Part shown: one piece after another, positions 1-9,254 of the stretch | Layout of the letters: the number at the start of each line of letters is the position of its first letter | How positions within the stretch are numbered: position 1 is the stretch's first letter | Assembly: GCF_002088235.1 (NCBI RefSeq) | Contig: NZ_AQQV01000002.1 | Coordinates: 620,001 to 684,000, forward strand | Direction of reading: 5' to 3' | Source: Oceanococcus atlanticus | GTDB lineage: Bacteria; Pseudomonadota; Gammaproteobacteria; Nevskiales; Oceanococcaceae | DNA: 64,000 bases | Notes under the pieces: generated by a model | What the model was told of the DNA's origin: nothing | The model's database searches: none | What the model saw: the letters and a program-made list of their open reading frames with translations, nothing else | Translations under genes and position numbers: made by a program

Positions 1-1172
1 GCGTGAACCTCGTGCGGCCGGACCCCCAGCAGCAATGCGTACAGCCCGGTCACCATCAGGCGCTGGATATGGTGCGCATAGCCAAACTTCAGAGTCTGGC
101 CCAGCGCATCGGCCAGGCAGGCCATGTCGGTTTCGCCGTTCCAGTAAAAGCTCGGCAAGGGCTGCTCGGCCTGCAGGCTGTTTTCCTCAAGCCAGCCCGG
201 CATACGCAACCAGTAAAGGCCGCGCACATACTCGCGCCAACCCAGAATCTGGCGCACAAAACCCTCCACCGCCGCCAGGCTTTGATGGCGCGCCGGGCTG
301 GCCAGCGCGGCTTCGATGACCTCACGCGGATTGAGCAGATGCAGGTTGAGCGCGGCGGACAAACGGCTGTGATACAGATACGGCTGGCCCAGCCACATGG
401 CGTCCTGGAAGTGACCAAAACTGGCCAGCCGCTGATCGACAAAGTCCTCCAGCGCCTGCAAGGCCTGATCGCGCGTCACCGGCCAGTCAAAATGTGCGGT
501 GCTGCCCGGATGATCGGCGTAGTGCGCTTCGATCTCCGCAATCACCTCACGGGTGATGGCATCCGGCTCAAAGGTCTCGGGTTCGGGGACCCAGCCGGGC
601 CCGTCGGCACCGAAAGCCGCGCGGTTATCGGCATCGAAGTTCCAGCGCCCACCCTCGGGCTGGCCATCGGCATCGATGAGTAGCGCGTGCTTACGCCGCA
701 GTTCACGGTAGAAATACTCCATGCGCAGGCTCTTGCGCCCCTGCGCCCAGTCCGCGAACTGCTCCGGCGTGGTCATGAAGTGGGGATCTTCGCGCTCGAT
801 GCAAGCCGCCGCACAGGCCTCAATGGCGGCCCGCAAAGTCTCGCGCACATGCCAGTCACCAGGACGCATCAGAACCACCTGCTGCGGTTTCAAACGCTGA
901 ATATCGGCAGCCAGCAAGGCTGCCAGACTGGATGACTCAGTCGCGTAATCGGCCTGGCGATAGTGCAGCGGCATGCCGCGCTGGCGCAGGGCCTCACGAA
1001 AGTGACGCATGGCAGCGATGAAATATACGATGCGGGCTTTGTGCGACCAGGTTCGCCGCGCCTCTTCTTCGGACTCCGCCATCCACAGGGCATCCTGGGC
1101 GGGATCAAAGGCCTCATCCAAGACCGACTCCAGATCAAGCTGGTCGCCCAGAACCACATACAGACGCCGCAT
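1..1172 (-). CDS. Cryptochrome/photolyase-related protein (partial, C-terminus outside window)
   Basis: The N-terminal 390 codons are visible and run off the left edge. The start MRRLYVVLGDQL and the sequence around GREYVRGLYW match the deoxyribodipyrimidine photolyase-related family (COG3046), usually about 500 residues. Members bind FAD and an iron-sulfur cluster; characterised ones repair (6-4) photoproducts. The FAD-binding helical domain would begin around residue 250; the cluster cysteines would lie in the missing part. The ATG shares one base with the TGA of the upstream SDR gene (TGATG), so the two are probably co-transcribed and translationally coupled. Repair function is inferred from family; a photoreceptor role is possible. 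Confidence 0.85.
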   Translation of the reverse strand, partial: MRRLYVVLGDQLDLESVLDEAFDPAQDALWMAESEEEARRTWSHKARIVYFIAAMRHFREALRQRGMPLHYRQADYATESSSLAALLAADIQRLKPQQVVLMRPGDWHVRETLRAAIEACAAACIEREDPHFMTTPEQFADWAQGRKSLRMEYFYRELRRKHALLIDADGQPEGGRWNFDADNRAAFGADGPGWVPEPETFEPDAITREVIAEIEAHYADHPGSTAHFDWPVTRDQALQALEDFVDQRLASFGHFQDAMWLGQPYLYHSRLSAALNLHLLNPREVIEAALASPARHQSLAAVEGFVRQILGWREYVRGLYWLRMPGWLEENSLQAEQPLPSFYWNGETDMACLADALGQTLKFGYAHHIQRLMVTGLYALLLGVRPHEVH

Positions 1173-1909
1173 CACCAGGCCACCGGCTGGCCGTCCCAGG
1201 CCAGAAACTGCAAACCTGGTTCCGTCTCACGACGCCGCACCACCTCGACGAACTGATCCGCCGCACGCGCCGTGCTGAACAGTTTGTGCGGCGCCACCCC
1301 ACGCTGGAAAGGCGCAGACAGCGCCGTGTCGGTGGTGCCCGGGTGAAACAGGGTCAAGGCACACGCCGGATGGGTGCGCTGCAATTCCACCGCCAGGGTC
1401 TTGAAACCCATGTTCAACGCCGCCTTGGCGCAGCGGTAGCTGTACCAGCCACCGAGGCGGTTATCCGCAATGCTGCCAACCCGGGCAGAGACCGCTGAAA
1501 CCTGGCTGGGCCCATCACGTGCGAGCAGGGCTTTGAGCTGGCCCATCAGACACAGCGGCCCTAGGGCATTGACGCGCATGACCCGTGTGTAGGCATCGGC
1601 CTTGAGCGCTTCGATGCGACGCTCTGGCCGCACCCCAATGGCATGCAGCAAGCCGCTGCAAATGAACACGCTGCGCAAGGCAGCCCCGTCCAGACGCGAT
1701 GCCAGCGCGGGACCGAAAGCGGCCACGCTGGCGTCATCTTCGAAATCTAGCTGCAGATCTGCATCCGATCCGCGCCGACTGGTCGTAATCAGCGTATGAC
1801 CCAGCGCGCTCAGCTGTTGTGTCAATGCCGCGCCGATACCACCGCTTGAGCCCACCACCAGGTGAAGCGTGTGCTGCGCAGGATTGAAGAGCGACGTCGG
1901 CTGATCCAT
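1172..1909 (-). CDS. SDR family NAD(P)-dependent oxidoreductase
   Basis: 245 residues with a short-chain dehydrogenase/reductase fold: a GSSGGIG nucleotide-binding turn near residue 20, a Ser in SAVSARVG and the YSYRCAKAAL stretch giving the Tyr-x-x-x-Lys catalytic pair. The overall pattern resembles the small CsgA-like SDRs often found next to photolyase-like genes in gammaproteobacteria. The substrate is unknown. Its ATG lies 6 nt from a TATAGT -10-like box, so the mRNA may be leaderless. It overlaps the photolyase-like gene by one base and is divergent from the FAD oxidoreductase. Confidence 0.85.
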   Translation of the reverse strand: MDQPTSLFNPAQHTLHLVVGSSGGIGAALTQQLSALGHTLITTSRRGSDADLQLDFEDDASVAAFGPALASRLDGAALRSVFICSGLLHAIGVRPERRIEALKADAYTRVMRVNALGPLCLMGQLKALLARDGPSQVSAVSARVGSIADNRLGGWYSYRCAKAALNMGFKTLAVELQRTHPACALTLFHPGTTDTALSAPFQRGVAPHKLFSTARAADQFVEVVRRRETEPGLQFLAWDGQPVAW

Positions 1910-1915
1910 TGTTCG

Positions 1916-1923
1916 ACTATAAC
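1916..1923. promoter_or_regulatory. Overlapping divergent -10 boxes between SDR and FAD oxidoreductase
   Basis: The plus strand reads TATAAC at 1918-1923 and the minus strand reads TATAGT over 1921-1916, so two -10-like hexamers overlap head to head in a 29-base gap between divergent starts (1909 and 1939). No good -35 is visible on either side. This is the arrangement of a symmetric bidirectional promoter. Calls rest on sequence similarity only. Confidence 0.4.
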
Positions 1924-1938
1924 CAAACCCGCTGCCTC

Positions 1939-2934
1939 ATGGACTTCGACCTCATCATCATTGGCGCCGGCGTGGCCGCCGCCTCGGCCCTCGACACACT
2001 CGCCGGGCGCGGCCTGCGCATCGCGCTCATCGACAAGGCTCGCTCGGCCGGCGGGCGCTGCGCCACGCGCCGGCTCAGCCGCGATCCTCAGTCGCCCTGG
2101 CTGGACAGCGGTGCGCAGTACTTCACCGCCCGCTCCGCAGCCCTGCGCCAGCCGCTTGAGCGCTGGCGGGCGCAGGGATGGCTGCACAACTGGTCACCGC
2201 GCATCGCCTGCCTCGATGAGCAGGCCGTGCCGCAGCCCAGCCCGGATCAACAGACTCGCTGGGTTTCCCCGCTGGGGCTCAACCGTTTCGTGCGCCAGGT
2301 GATCGCCGAGCACAACCAAAGCATTGAAATGCTGCTCGGAACGCGGGTGCTCAGCGCCCGCCCCAGCGCACAAGGCTGGCAGCTTGAGGATGACCAGGCG
2401 CGGCAGTGGCAATGCCGACGCCTGCTGGTCACCGCGCCACCGGCGCAAGCCCGCGACCTGCTGCCGGCCACGCTGGCCACCGCGCTACCGGCTGTGGAGA
2501 TGCAGGCTTGCCTGGCCGTGCTGCTGAGCTGTGAACACGCACTCGACTTTGACGCCTTGTTCGGCGGCCGCAACACCAGCGGCATCGGCTGGGCCGCCAA
2601 CAGTCTGAGCAAACTTGAGCGCGCCCCGGCGCGGGGGCTGTGGACGCTGCATGCCGATGCCCAGTTCAGCCACGGCATCGTCGATCCTGAGCAGGCGGCG
2701 CAAGACTTGACCGACAGATTTGCCAGCGTCTGCGGCCTGCCGGCGCACGCCTTCACCCCTGTGCATCAGCATTTGTGGCGCTACGCCCGCCCGGCCCAGG
2801 CCCAGATTCACGACACCCCTAGCATGCTGCTGGCGCAGCAGCTGGCCATCGCCGGCGACTGGATGCACGGTGGGCGGGTCGAAGGTGCCTGGCTGTCAGG
2901 CCAGGCCGCTGCGCGCGCGCTTTATGCGGGGTGA
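1939..2934 (+). CDS. FAD-dependent amine oxidase-like oxidoreductase (renalase-type)
   Basis: 331 residues from the ATG at 1939; an upstream TTG in frame at 1909 would overlap the divergent gene and adds no conserved sequence. The N-terminus has the dinucleotide-binding fingerprint IIGAGVAAAS and the IDKARSAGGRCATRR segment typical of renalase-like flavoproteins (COG3380). The C-terminal IAGDWMHGGRVEGAWLSG is the second FAD-contacting motif, ending the fold as in monoamine-oxidase relatives. The substrate is unknown. The last 13 bases overlap the tail of the convergent TIGR01777 gene. Confidence 0.85.
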   Translation: MDFDLIIIGAGVAAASALDTLAGRGLRIALIDKARSAGGRCATRRLSRDPQSPWLDSGAQYFTARSAALRQPLERWRAQGWLHNWSPRIACLDEQAVPQPSPDQQTRWVSPLGLNRFVRQVIAEHNQSIEMLLGTRVLSARPSAQGWQLEDDQARQWQCRRLLVTAPPAQARDLLPATLATALPAVEMQACLAVLLSCEHALDFDALFGGRNTSGIGWAANSLSKLERAPARGLWTLHADAQFSHGIVDPEQAAQDLTDRFASVCGLPAHAFTPVHQHLWRYARPAQAQIHDTPSMLLAQQLAIAGDWMHGGRVEGAWLSGQAAARALYAG

Positions 2935-3794
2935 AACGCAGCCTCGAGCGCAGCATCCACCCGCGGATAGCGAAAGGCGAAACCGGCATCCAGCAAGCGT
3001 GCGGGGCGAACCTGCTGATCAACCAGCACCAGATCGGCCATCTCGCCCATCATGATCCGCAGCAGCGGCCGCGGAAAACGCCACAACACAGGCCGATGAA
3101 CCGCCCGCCCCAGCGCCTGGGCAAAGGCGCGCTGACTGACGGCCTCGGGGGCGACCAGATTGTAAACACCCTGAAACTGGCTTTGTTCCAGGGTCTGCAC
3201 AATCGCCGCGACGGCATCATCCAGCGCCACCCACGGCATATGCTGTGGTCCTGGCCCCATCACCGCACCCAGGCCCAGACGGAACGGCCAGCGCAGTTTA
3301 TCCAGCATGCCACCATCACCGATGACCACGCCCAGCCGCACAATCACCAGCCGGGCCTCACCGGCGGCCCGCCTTGCGCTGTCTTCCCAGTCGGCACAAA
3401 GATGCGCGGCAAAATCGTCACCGGCCGGGCTGCGCTCATCGAGTACACGCCCCGGCGCATCGCCGTAGAACCCCACGGCAGAGGCATTAATCCAGTGCGC
3501 CGGACGCTGACCACTGGCCTGCAGGGCCTGACCCAGCGCCTGGGTCAGCGCGATGCGTGAATCACGCAGGGCCTGCTTGCGCGCCGCCGACCAGCGCCGC
3601 GCACCGATATTCTCACCGGCCAGATTGATCACCGCATCAAGCGGTTGATCAATCTGCGCGACATCGTGGATCGCCCGTGCATGCGCCGGCAGGGTCGCCG
3701 GACCACGCACCAGACACCACACCCGATGGGCCTGAAGTCGGGCCAGCAGGGCCTGGCCTATGAACCCGGTGGCACCGGTGAGCAGGATGTTCAT
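2922..3794 (-). CDS. TIGR01777-family NAD-dependent epimerase (YfcH-like)
   Basis: 290 residues. The start MNILLTGATGFIGQALL carries the GxTGFIG Rossmann motif; INLAGENIGARRWS and INASAVGFYGD are signature stretches of the TIGR01777 extended-SDR family (E. coli YfcH), followed by a C-terminal DUF1731-type tail (LVLVDQQVRPARLLDAGF). Biochemical role is unknown for the family. It starts 9 nt after the stop of the M2 peptidase and is probably the last gene of that transcript. Confidence 0.9.
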   Translation of the reverse strand: MNILLTGATGFIGQALLARLQAHRVWCLVRGPATLPAHARAIHDVAQIDQPLDAVINLAGENIGARRWSAARKQALRDSRIALTQALGQALQASGQRPAHWINASAVGFYGDAPGRVLDERSPAGDDFAAHLCADWEDSARRAAGEARLVIVRLGVVIGDGGMLDKLRWPFRLGLGAVMGPGPQHMPWVALDDAVAAIVQTLEQSQFQGVYNLVAPEAVSQRAFAQALGRAVHRPVLWRFPRPLLRIMMGEMADLVLVDQQVRPARLLDAGFAFRYPRVDAALEAAFHPA

Positions 3795-3803
3795 GTCAGC
3801 CCG

Positions 3804-5606
3804 CTACCAGCCGCAACTGCGGTTCTGGTTCTGCTCGGCCAGCCACGCCGTCAATGGCTGGAAATACTCCAGCAGGGCTGATGCGTCCATGCTGCGGGTG
3901 CCGGTCAGCTCGAACAGCGCCTCCTGCCACGGCTGACTCTGGCCCGACTGCAGCATGGCCCACAGGCGCGCACCCGCCTCTTCACTGCCGGCAAAGCTGC
4001 ATTCATGCAGCGCGCCCTGGTGTCCGGCGGCATCGCACATGGCCTGGTAAAACTGGAACTGCAGAATGTGCGCGAGGAAATAACGCATGTACGGCGTGTT
4101 GCCCGGAATGTGGTATTTCGCCCCCGGATCGAAGGCGTCCTCCGGACGCGGCTTGGGCGGCACCACTCCCTGGTACTTGTACTTCAGATCCCACCAGGCG
4201 CGGTTGTAATCCTGCGGCCCGACCTCACCCGAGAACACCTGCCAGCGCCATTTGTCGACGAGCAATCCGAAAGGCAGGAAAGCAACCTTGTCGAGCGCCA
4301 TCTTGAACTGCTGGTTGATCACCGCCTCATGACTCTGCGACGGCTCAGGGGCCAGACCCACCGAACTCAGATAGCGCGGCGTCATGGCCAGCATCATGGT
4401 GTCGCCAACCGCTTCATGGAAGCCGTCATGCGCACCCGACTGGAACAGCACCGGCTGCGGGTTGTAGGCGAGGTCGTAATAGATATGCCCCAGCTCGTGA
4501 TAGATGGTCATGAGCTGTTCTTCGTCCGGCACGATGCACATCTTGATGCGCACGTCGCCCTGATAATCGATGTCCCAGGCGCTGGCGTGGCATACCACAT
4601 CACGATCGCGCGGCTTGGTCAGCATGGACTTCTCATAGAAGCTCTGCGGCAGGGCCGGGAAGCCGATGCTGGTGTAGAACGCCTCGGCCTGCTTGACCAT
4701 ACGCTTGGCGTCATAGTTCTGGGCTTTGAGCGCGGCCGTTACATCCAGATCCGATACGCCCGGATACGGCTCCATGCGCGGGTACAGCTCACCCCATTGC
4801 TGGGCCCACATATTGCCCAGCAGATGCGCCGGTATGGGCTGCTGCTGGGGGACGGAGGTCTGACCATATTGCTCACCCAGCTCGGCTCTCACATGACAAT
4901 GCAACGCCTCGTAAAGCGGCTGGACCTGCGCCCACAGGCGCTCGACTTCGGCGCTGAACTGATCCGCCGGCATGTCGTAACCGGCCCGCCACAGAGCGCC
5001 GGCATCGGCATACCCCAGATCGCGCGCACCGATGTTCTGCAATTCGGCGAAGCGCACGTAATCCTGCTGCATGGCCGGAGCAACACTGCGCCAGCCTTCC
5101 CAGGCCATCAGCAGCTGATCCGGCTCACGGCTGCTGCGGATGATGTCTTCCAGCGCTTCCAGATCCAGACAGGCCGCCTCATCCTCACCGGGCGGACAAT
5201 AGCGACCGGCGCCATACGCCGCTTCCAGACGCGCGCCCAGCTGGGTCAGCTCGGCCAGCTGAGCCGGGTCGCTGGGCACGCCGGAACTCAGTTGCAGCAG
5301 CTTGAGCAAACGCGCAGTGCGTGCATCCTCGCTCTGCGGGTCATAAGCTCGCGCCAACCGCGCCTGCTCGGACAAATAGGCCAGCGCGCGCTCCATGGCT
5401 TTGGCCGCCAGAATCTGAGTGTCCTCGGTGATGAACGTGGACTGCACCCAGGCGGCCCGCGCCGCTTCTATGCTGACGTCGCGCGCCTCAACGTCGAAGC
5501 GCTCAAGAAAGGCGCTGGCACTCTCACGCCCGCCGCCCAGTTCCATCCAGCTCGCGCAGCCGCTCAGCGCAAGCAGCGACACCACACCCACATGCCTGAT
5601 ATTCAT
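3804..5606 (-). CDS. M2 family peptidyl-dipeptidase lipoprotein (ACE-like)
   Basis: 600 residues. The N-terminus has a lipoprotein signal (SLLALSGC, C17), so the enzyme should be membrane-anchored in the periplasm or outer membrane. The body matches angiotensin-converting-enzyme (peptidase M2): zinc motif HELGH at H370-H374 and GFHEAVGD giving the third ligand E398, exactly 28 residues on as in human ACE. Also present are IPAHLLGNMWAQQW and the KYHIPGNTPYMRYF substrate-pocket region. It should release C-terminal dipeptides from oligopeptides. An AGGAG site sits 8 nt before the ATG, which overlaps the stop of the peptide transporter (ATGA). Family assignment is secure; the substrate is inferred. 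Confidence 0.95.
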   Translation of the reverse strand: MNIRHVGVVSLLALSGCASWMELGGGRESASAFLERFDVEARDVSIEAARAAWVQSTFITEDTQILAAKAMERALAYLSEQARLARAYDPQSEDARTARLLKLLQLSSGVPSDPAQLAELTQLGARLEAAYGAGRYCPPGEDEAACLDLEALEDIIRSSREPDQLLMAWEGWRSVAPAMQQDYVRFAELQNIGARDLGYADAGALWRAGYDMPADQFSAEVERLWAQVQPLYEALHCHVRAELGEQYGQTSVPQQQPIPAHLLGNMWAQQWGELYPRMEPYPGVSDLDVTAALKAQNYDAKRMVKQAEAFYTSIGFPALPQSFYEKSMLTKPRDRDVVCHASAWDIDYQGDVRIKMCIVPDEEQLMTIYHELGHIYYDLAYNPQPVLFQSGAHDGFHEAVGDTMMLAMTPRYLSSVGLAPEPSQSHEAVINQQFKMALDKVAFLPFGLLVDKWRWQVFSGEVGPQDYNRAWWDLKYKYQGVVPPKPRPEDAFDPGAKYHIPGNTPYMRYFLAHILQFQFYQAMCDAAGHQGALHECSFAGSEEAGARLWAMLQSGQSQPWQEALFELTGTRSMDASALLEYFQPLTAWLAEQNQNRSCGW

Positions 5607-7189
5607 CGATTGGTCTCCTGAGCCAGTTCCTCACCGATCGCATCCGGATCAATGTCCGCGGCGTGCCCCATCAACTTCTTGAGCAGCGGCGTCAGCAGCA
5701 GCAGGACAACCGCAGTCCCCAAGCCAACCCACAGCAACTTGTCGAACAGGGTCGCGTAGACCTCGCGCGCCGCATCAATATTCAGCACCTCGCCATCGTG
5801 CATGTCGATGGCCGCCAGCTTGGAAATCTGCGCGGCGATGAACTCGGAATATGCGGTGGCCAGAAACCACGCGCCCATCATCACCCCAACCACGCTCGGC
5901 ACCGCCAGCTTGGTCACCGCCGACAAGCCCACCGGCGACAGACACAGCTCGCCCGTGGTGTGCAGCAGATAGGCCAGCACAAACCAGATCAGGGCCACCT
6001 TGCCCGCCTCATCCGGCATTGATGAACCCATCACCAGCGCCCCGAAGCCGAGCCCGGCCTGGGCAATCCCAAGCACGAATTTCATCGGCGGACTGGGGTC
6101 CAGACGGCGCCGCCCCAGGCTCTGCCACAACCAGGCGAAAAACGGCGCCAGCATGAAGATGAACATGGCGTTGAGTGCACCCAGCTGCGCCGCGGTGAAC
6201 TCGACACCAAAGGCGCTGCGGTCCAGCACACGATCAGCGAACAGGGTCATGCTGGCCGCTGATTGCTCGAACAGCGCCCAGAACACCACGGTGAAGATGG
6301 TCAAGGTGGCCAGCACGATCATGCGCCCCCGCTCCTCGGCATTGCAGCGCGTACTGAGGAACCAAGCCAGCCACACCAGCACGCTGAGCGAAAGCAGATT
6401 GAGGGTCCAGTGGACCACCGCTTCGTACTGCAGCATCTGCCACACCACGAACAGCGAACCGACAGCCCCGAGGTAGATCAGCCATTCGCGCGACAACGGC
6501 CCGAATACTTTCTCGGCCAGCATCTTCGGATCGTGCGGCTCGGCGTGCCCGTGCAGGTACTTCTGTCCGCCAAGGAAGGTGATCAACCCCAACACCATGC
6601 CCACGCCGGCGGCGCCGAAGCCCCATGACCAGCCGTAGGTCTCCCCTAGGTAGCCGCACAGCAAGGTCGCGGTGAAGGCGCCGATATTGATGCCCATGTA
6701 GAAAATCGTGAACCCGGCATCACGGCGTGGGTCGCCATCGGCATACAGACGCCCGACGATGGTCGAGATATTGGGCTTGAGAAAACACACGCCGACGGAA
6801 ATCAAGGCCAGCGAAAAGTAGAACACCTGCAGGGCCGCGGTATCACGCACGATCTGGCCGTCGATGACCGACGCCTGGTGCCCTTCCACGGCCATCCCCA
6901 GATGGCCCAGACACAACAGTATGGCCCCGAAAGTAACGGCCTTGCGCATGCCCAGATAGCGGTCGGCCAGCATCCCGCCGATCACCGGCAGGGCGTAGGC
7001 CAGGGCCGCGTAGGAGGCGAGGACGCCAAGGCCCATCTCATCGGTGAACAAGTGGTATTTGGTCAGGTACAGCAGAAGCAGATACTTCATGCCGTAGAAC
7101 GAGAAGCGCTCCCACAATTCGGTCGCGAAACAGATAAGCAGGCCCCGGGGATGCCCGAAGAAGGCGCGGTCTGGTGTCGTGGTGGACAT
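5603..7189 (-). CDS. POT/PTR family proton-dependent di/tripeptide transporter
   Basis: 528 residues from the ATG at 7189, which has a GAGGAAA ribosome site; an in-frame start at 7222 is less likely. Typical POT features: the first-helix ERFSFYGMKYLL motif (ExxERFxYY-like), FYMGINIGAF in the second signature, and about 14 hydrophobic segments. It would import di- and tripeptides with protons at the inner membrane. The stop overlaps the start of an M2 peptidyl-dipeptidase gene, whose dipeptide products are its expected substrates, so the pair looks like one peptide-utilisation unit. Confidence 0.93.
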   Translation of the reverse strand: MSTTTPDRAFFGHPRGLLICFATELWERFSFYGMKYLLLLYLTKYHLFTDEMGLGVLASYAALAYALPVIGGMLADRYLGMRKAVTFGAILLCLGHLGMAVEGHQASVIDGQIVRDTAALQVFYFSLALISVGVCFLKPNISTIVGRLYADGDPRRDAGFTIFYMGINIGAFTATLLCGYLGETYGWSWGFGAAGVGMVLGLITFLGGQKYLHGHAEPHDPKMLAEKVFGPLSREWLIYLGAVGSLFVVWQMLQYEAVVHWTLNLLSLSVLVWLAWFLSTRCNAEERGRMIVLATLTIFTVVFWALFEQSAASMTLFADRVLDRSAFGVEFTAAQLGALNAMFIFMLAPFFAWLWQSLGRRRLDPSPPMKFVLGIAQAGLGFGALVMGSSMPDEAGKVALIWFVLAYLLHTTGELCLSPVGLSAVTKLAVPSVVGVMMGAWFLATAYSEFIAAQISKLAAIDMHDGEVLNIDAAREVYATLFDKLLWVGLGTAVVLLLLTPLLKKLMGHAADIDPDAIGEELAQETNR

Positions 7190-7260
7190 GTTTTCCTCAC
7201 GCCGGACGTCGCCCTCCCCCAATGCGATGGCCTGTACCGTCCGGGTTTGATCAGCGTCCG

Positions 7261-7290
7261 AGTATAGCCATCGCCCGCGCGCACGAACAA
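7261..7290 (-). promoter_or_regulatory. Sigma70-like promoter of the peptide transporter operon
   Basis: On the minus strand TTGTTC (7290-7285) is followed by an 18-base spacer and TATACT (7266-7261), about 72 bases upstream of the transporter ATG. The hexamers are close to consensus. The rest of 7190-7336 shows nothing further. Confidence 0.6.
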
Positions 7291-7336
7291 GGCATTAAAC
7301 ACAACTGCACGGAAGTTTTTGCGCAAACGTCGCGCA

Positions 7337-7374
7337 ATAAAAAAGGCCACAAGTTGCGATCAGCACTTGTGGCC
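7337..7374 (-). terminator. Rho-independent terminator after degV
   Basis: A perfect 10-bp stem (7345-7354 with 7365-7374, 10-base loop) is followed on the minus strand by a run of six T (7344-7339). It lies about 100 bases past the stop of the DegV gene and should end the gatCAB-hslO-degV transcript. Confidence 0.85.
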
Positions 7375-7470
7375 CCAACCGGGTACTCGTGGTCCCGGAT
7401 CTCCCCCAAACACACCTCGGCGGGTGCTCGAAACCCGGATCGTGGCCGGGCTCCAGAATCGGTCAGAACT

Positions 7471-8418
7471 TCAGTGGAACGTGTGCGGCTGTGCGATCAG
7501 CCCCAGGCTCAATGCGCCTGGCCCCATATTGACGCCGGCGGTCACACTCATGACCGATGCCAGCAATTCCACCCCGGCCTCCTGACAGGCCGCCGATAGT
7601 TGATCATAACCGGGCAGCGCACGCAAGTCCTTCATTTCTCCGGCAAAACTGACCGAAAGGTAAGGAGCCATCAATCCCTGCTCGATTTTCCGCACGGCAT
7701 ACGCAAAAAGCTTGCGTGCAGCGGGCTCGAAGCCGCGCACCTTGTCGACCGGCTTGGTCTCGTCGCCGTAGCCGCACAGAATCGGTTTGATATCCAGCGC
7801 CGAGCCCAGCGCCGCGCTCAGCAAAGACACGCTGCGATCGCCCTTGAGTCGGGCTCGCGCACGCAGATAGTAAAGATCGGTGGGAATGGCATAGGCGCGG
7901 GTGCAGTTCACCAGCGTCTCGATGCGCTTGCGAATGTCGTTCGGGTCCATACCGTCGGCAATCATGCGCACGGTTTCGGCCGCCAGCACACCCTGCCCGG
8001 CAAACAGCGTCCCGGTGTTGATCACACGCAAGGCGAACGGCCCCTGCACACCGGCCGCTCGGCGCGGTTCGTGATATTGCGACAGAATGGAGAACGACGC
8101 TTTGGTGGCATTCTCGAAAATCGGACTGCGGGAGCGCATCACGGTCTGACAGAACACGAAATCAAACTCGCTGACCAGTCGCTCCAGAAACAGCGCATTG
8201 ATCTGCTCAGTGGTGTACGGCACCGATTCGGCATCGTGGGCCTTGTCACCGATCTGGCTGCGGTAGAACGCCAGCGCGGCCTGCTCGCTGCGCTGATCGA
8301 TCAGCTGATCATCACCCAGACGAATGCTGACCGGCAAAATCTCGATGCGGTGCTGGCGCACGAAGTCCTCGGGCAAATCACAGCTGGCATCGACCACCAG
8401 CCCCACGCGTGATGCCAT
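7471..8418 (-). CDS. DegV family fatty-acid-binding protein
   Basis: 315 residues from the ATG at 8418, whose A is shared with the TGA of hslO; a TTG one codon upstream is an alternative. The N-terminus VGLVVDASCDLPEDF matches the DegV/FakB family opening (xDSxxDLP-like), and SVIN-type interior strands follow (ALRVINTGTLFAGQGVLA, a ligand-contacting region). In Firmicutes FakB presents bound fatty acid to the kinase FakA; no fakA is seen here, so only lipid binding is inferred. Last gene of the gat operon, followed by a strong terminator. Confidence 0.88.
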   Translation of the reverse strand: MASRVGLVVDASCDLPEDFVRQHRIEILPVSIRLGDDQLIDQRSEQAALAFYRSQIGDKAHDAESVPYTTEQINALFLERLVSEFDFVFCQTVMRSRSPIFENATKASFSILSQYHEPRRAAGVQGPFALRVINTGTLFAGQGVLAAETVRMIADGMDPNDIRKRIETLVNCTRAYAIPTDLYYLRARARLKGDRSVSLLSAALGSALDIKPILCGYGDETKPVDKVRGFEPAARKLFAYAVRKIEQGLMAPYLSVSFAGEMKDLRALPGYDQLSAACQEAGVELLASVMSVTAGVNMGPGALSLGLIAQPHTFH

Positions 8419-9254
8419 CAATGCACCGCCGCATCGTCGGATGGCGGCGTGAACAACGCGTCGGCGCGGGCGGCATCAAAACGATATTCCTGACCGCAGA
8501 ATCCGCATTCGACGCTGACGCTACCCTGCTCTTCGACGATGGAACGAACTTCATCCTGGCCCAGACCGACCAGCATGCGCGAAACACTGGATTCATTGCA
8601 CGGGCAATGTATGCGCACCGTCTGCGGCTGCTCGCTGACACGCAAATCCATACCCAGCATGACCGACAGCCACTCACCGGGCTCGTCCGGCAGCATGTCC
8701 ACGGCCATGGCATCCATGGCGGCCTGCCAGTCAACATCCTCGGCCTCTCCCTGGTCCGGAACGGCCTGCAGCATCAGGCCCTGCGCACCATGTTCATCAG
8801 CGCACAGAATCAAGCGGGTCTCAACCTGCTCCGACTGGTGGAAATAGCGTCGCAACCAGGCCGCCGGATCATCGCCGTCCAGGGCCACGATGCCCTGGTA
8901 TTTTTCATTGCTGTTTTCCGGCTCCAGGGTCACCACCAGCTGCCCGCTGAGCGCGCCGAGGTCAAAACTGGGTGCATCGCTCTTGATCAGCCCACGCAAG
9001 GCGCCGTCGGTGCCCGCCTGGGCGGTCAGTAACTTGACCTCACCGGCCTGACTGATCTGCAGGCTCATGCGCGCCGGGTTTTTCAAATGGGTGGCCAGCA
9101 GCGGCATGGCCACCATGACCTGCCCCAGCAAGCCGGCCTGATCGGCACTGTAGGCACGGCTGGCGACCAGCTCGGCCCAGTCGTCACCCAGGCTGACAAA
9201 CGCGCCACGCACCGGCTGATCCGGCAGGCTCAGCGACCACAGACGTCCCTTCAC
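8418..9254 (-). CDS. hslO: Hsp33 redox-regulated holdase chaperone
   Basis: 278 residues (E. coli about 292). The C-terminal zinc switch is intact: C217-P-C219 and C250-G-F-C253 give the CxC...CxxC motif that binds Zn when reduced and unfolds on oxidation to activate the cytosolic chaperone. The N-terminal substrate-binding domain ([12 protein letters not shown]) is typical. The start is GTG at 9254, overlapping the gatB stop (GTGA), so translation is coupled to the amidotransferase genes. Linking hslO to gatCAB is not the usual arrangement in E. coli relatives, which lack GatCAB. Confidence 0.95.
   Translation of the reverse strand: MKGRLWSLSLPDQPVRGAFVSLGDDWAELVASRAYSADQAGLLGQVMVAMPLLATHLKNPARMSLQISQAGEVKLLTAQAGTDGALRGLIKSDAPSFDLGALSGQLVVTLEPENSNEKYQGIVALDGDDPAAWLRRYFHQSEQVETRLILCADEHGAQGLMLQAVPDQGEAEDVDWQAAMDAMAVDMLPDEPGEWLSVMLGMDLRVSEQPQTVRIHCPCNESSVSRMLVGLGQDEVRSIVEEQGSVSVECGFCGQEYRFDAARADALFTPPSDDAAVH

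Noticed and set aside
4005..5621. 538-codon open frame on plus opposite the M2 peptidase
   Set aside because: Antisense to a gene with clear catalytic motifs; composition is the mirror of the real frame and no family pattern is seen.
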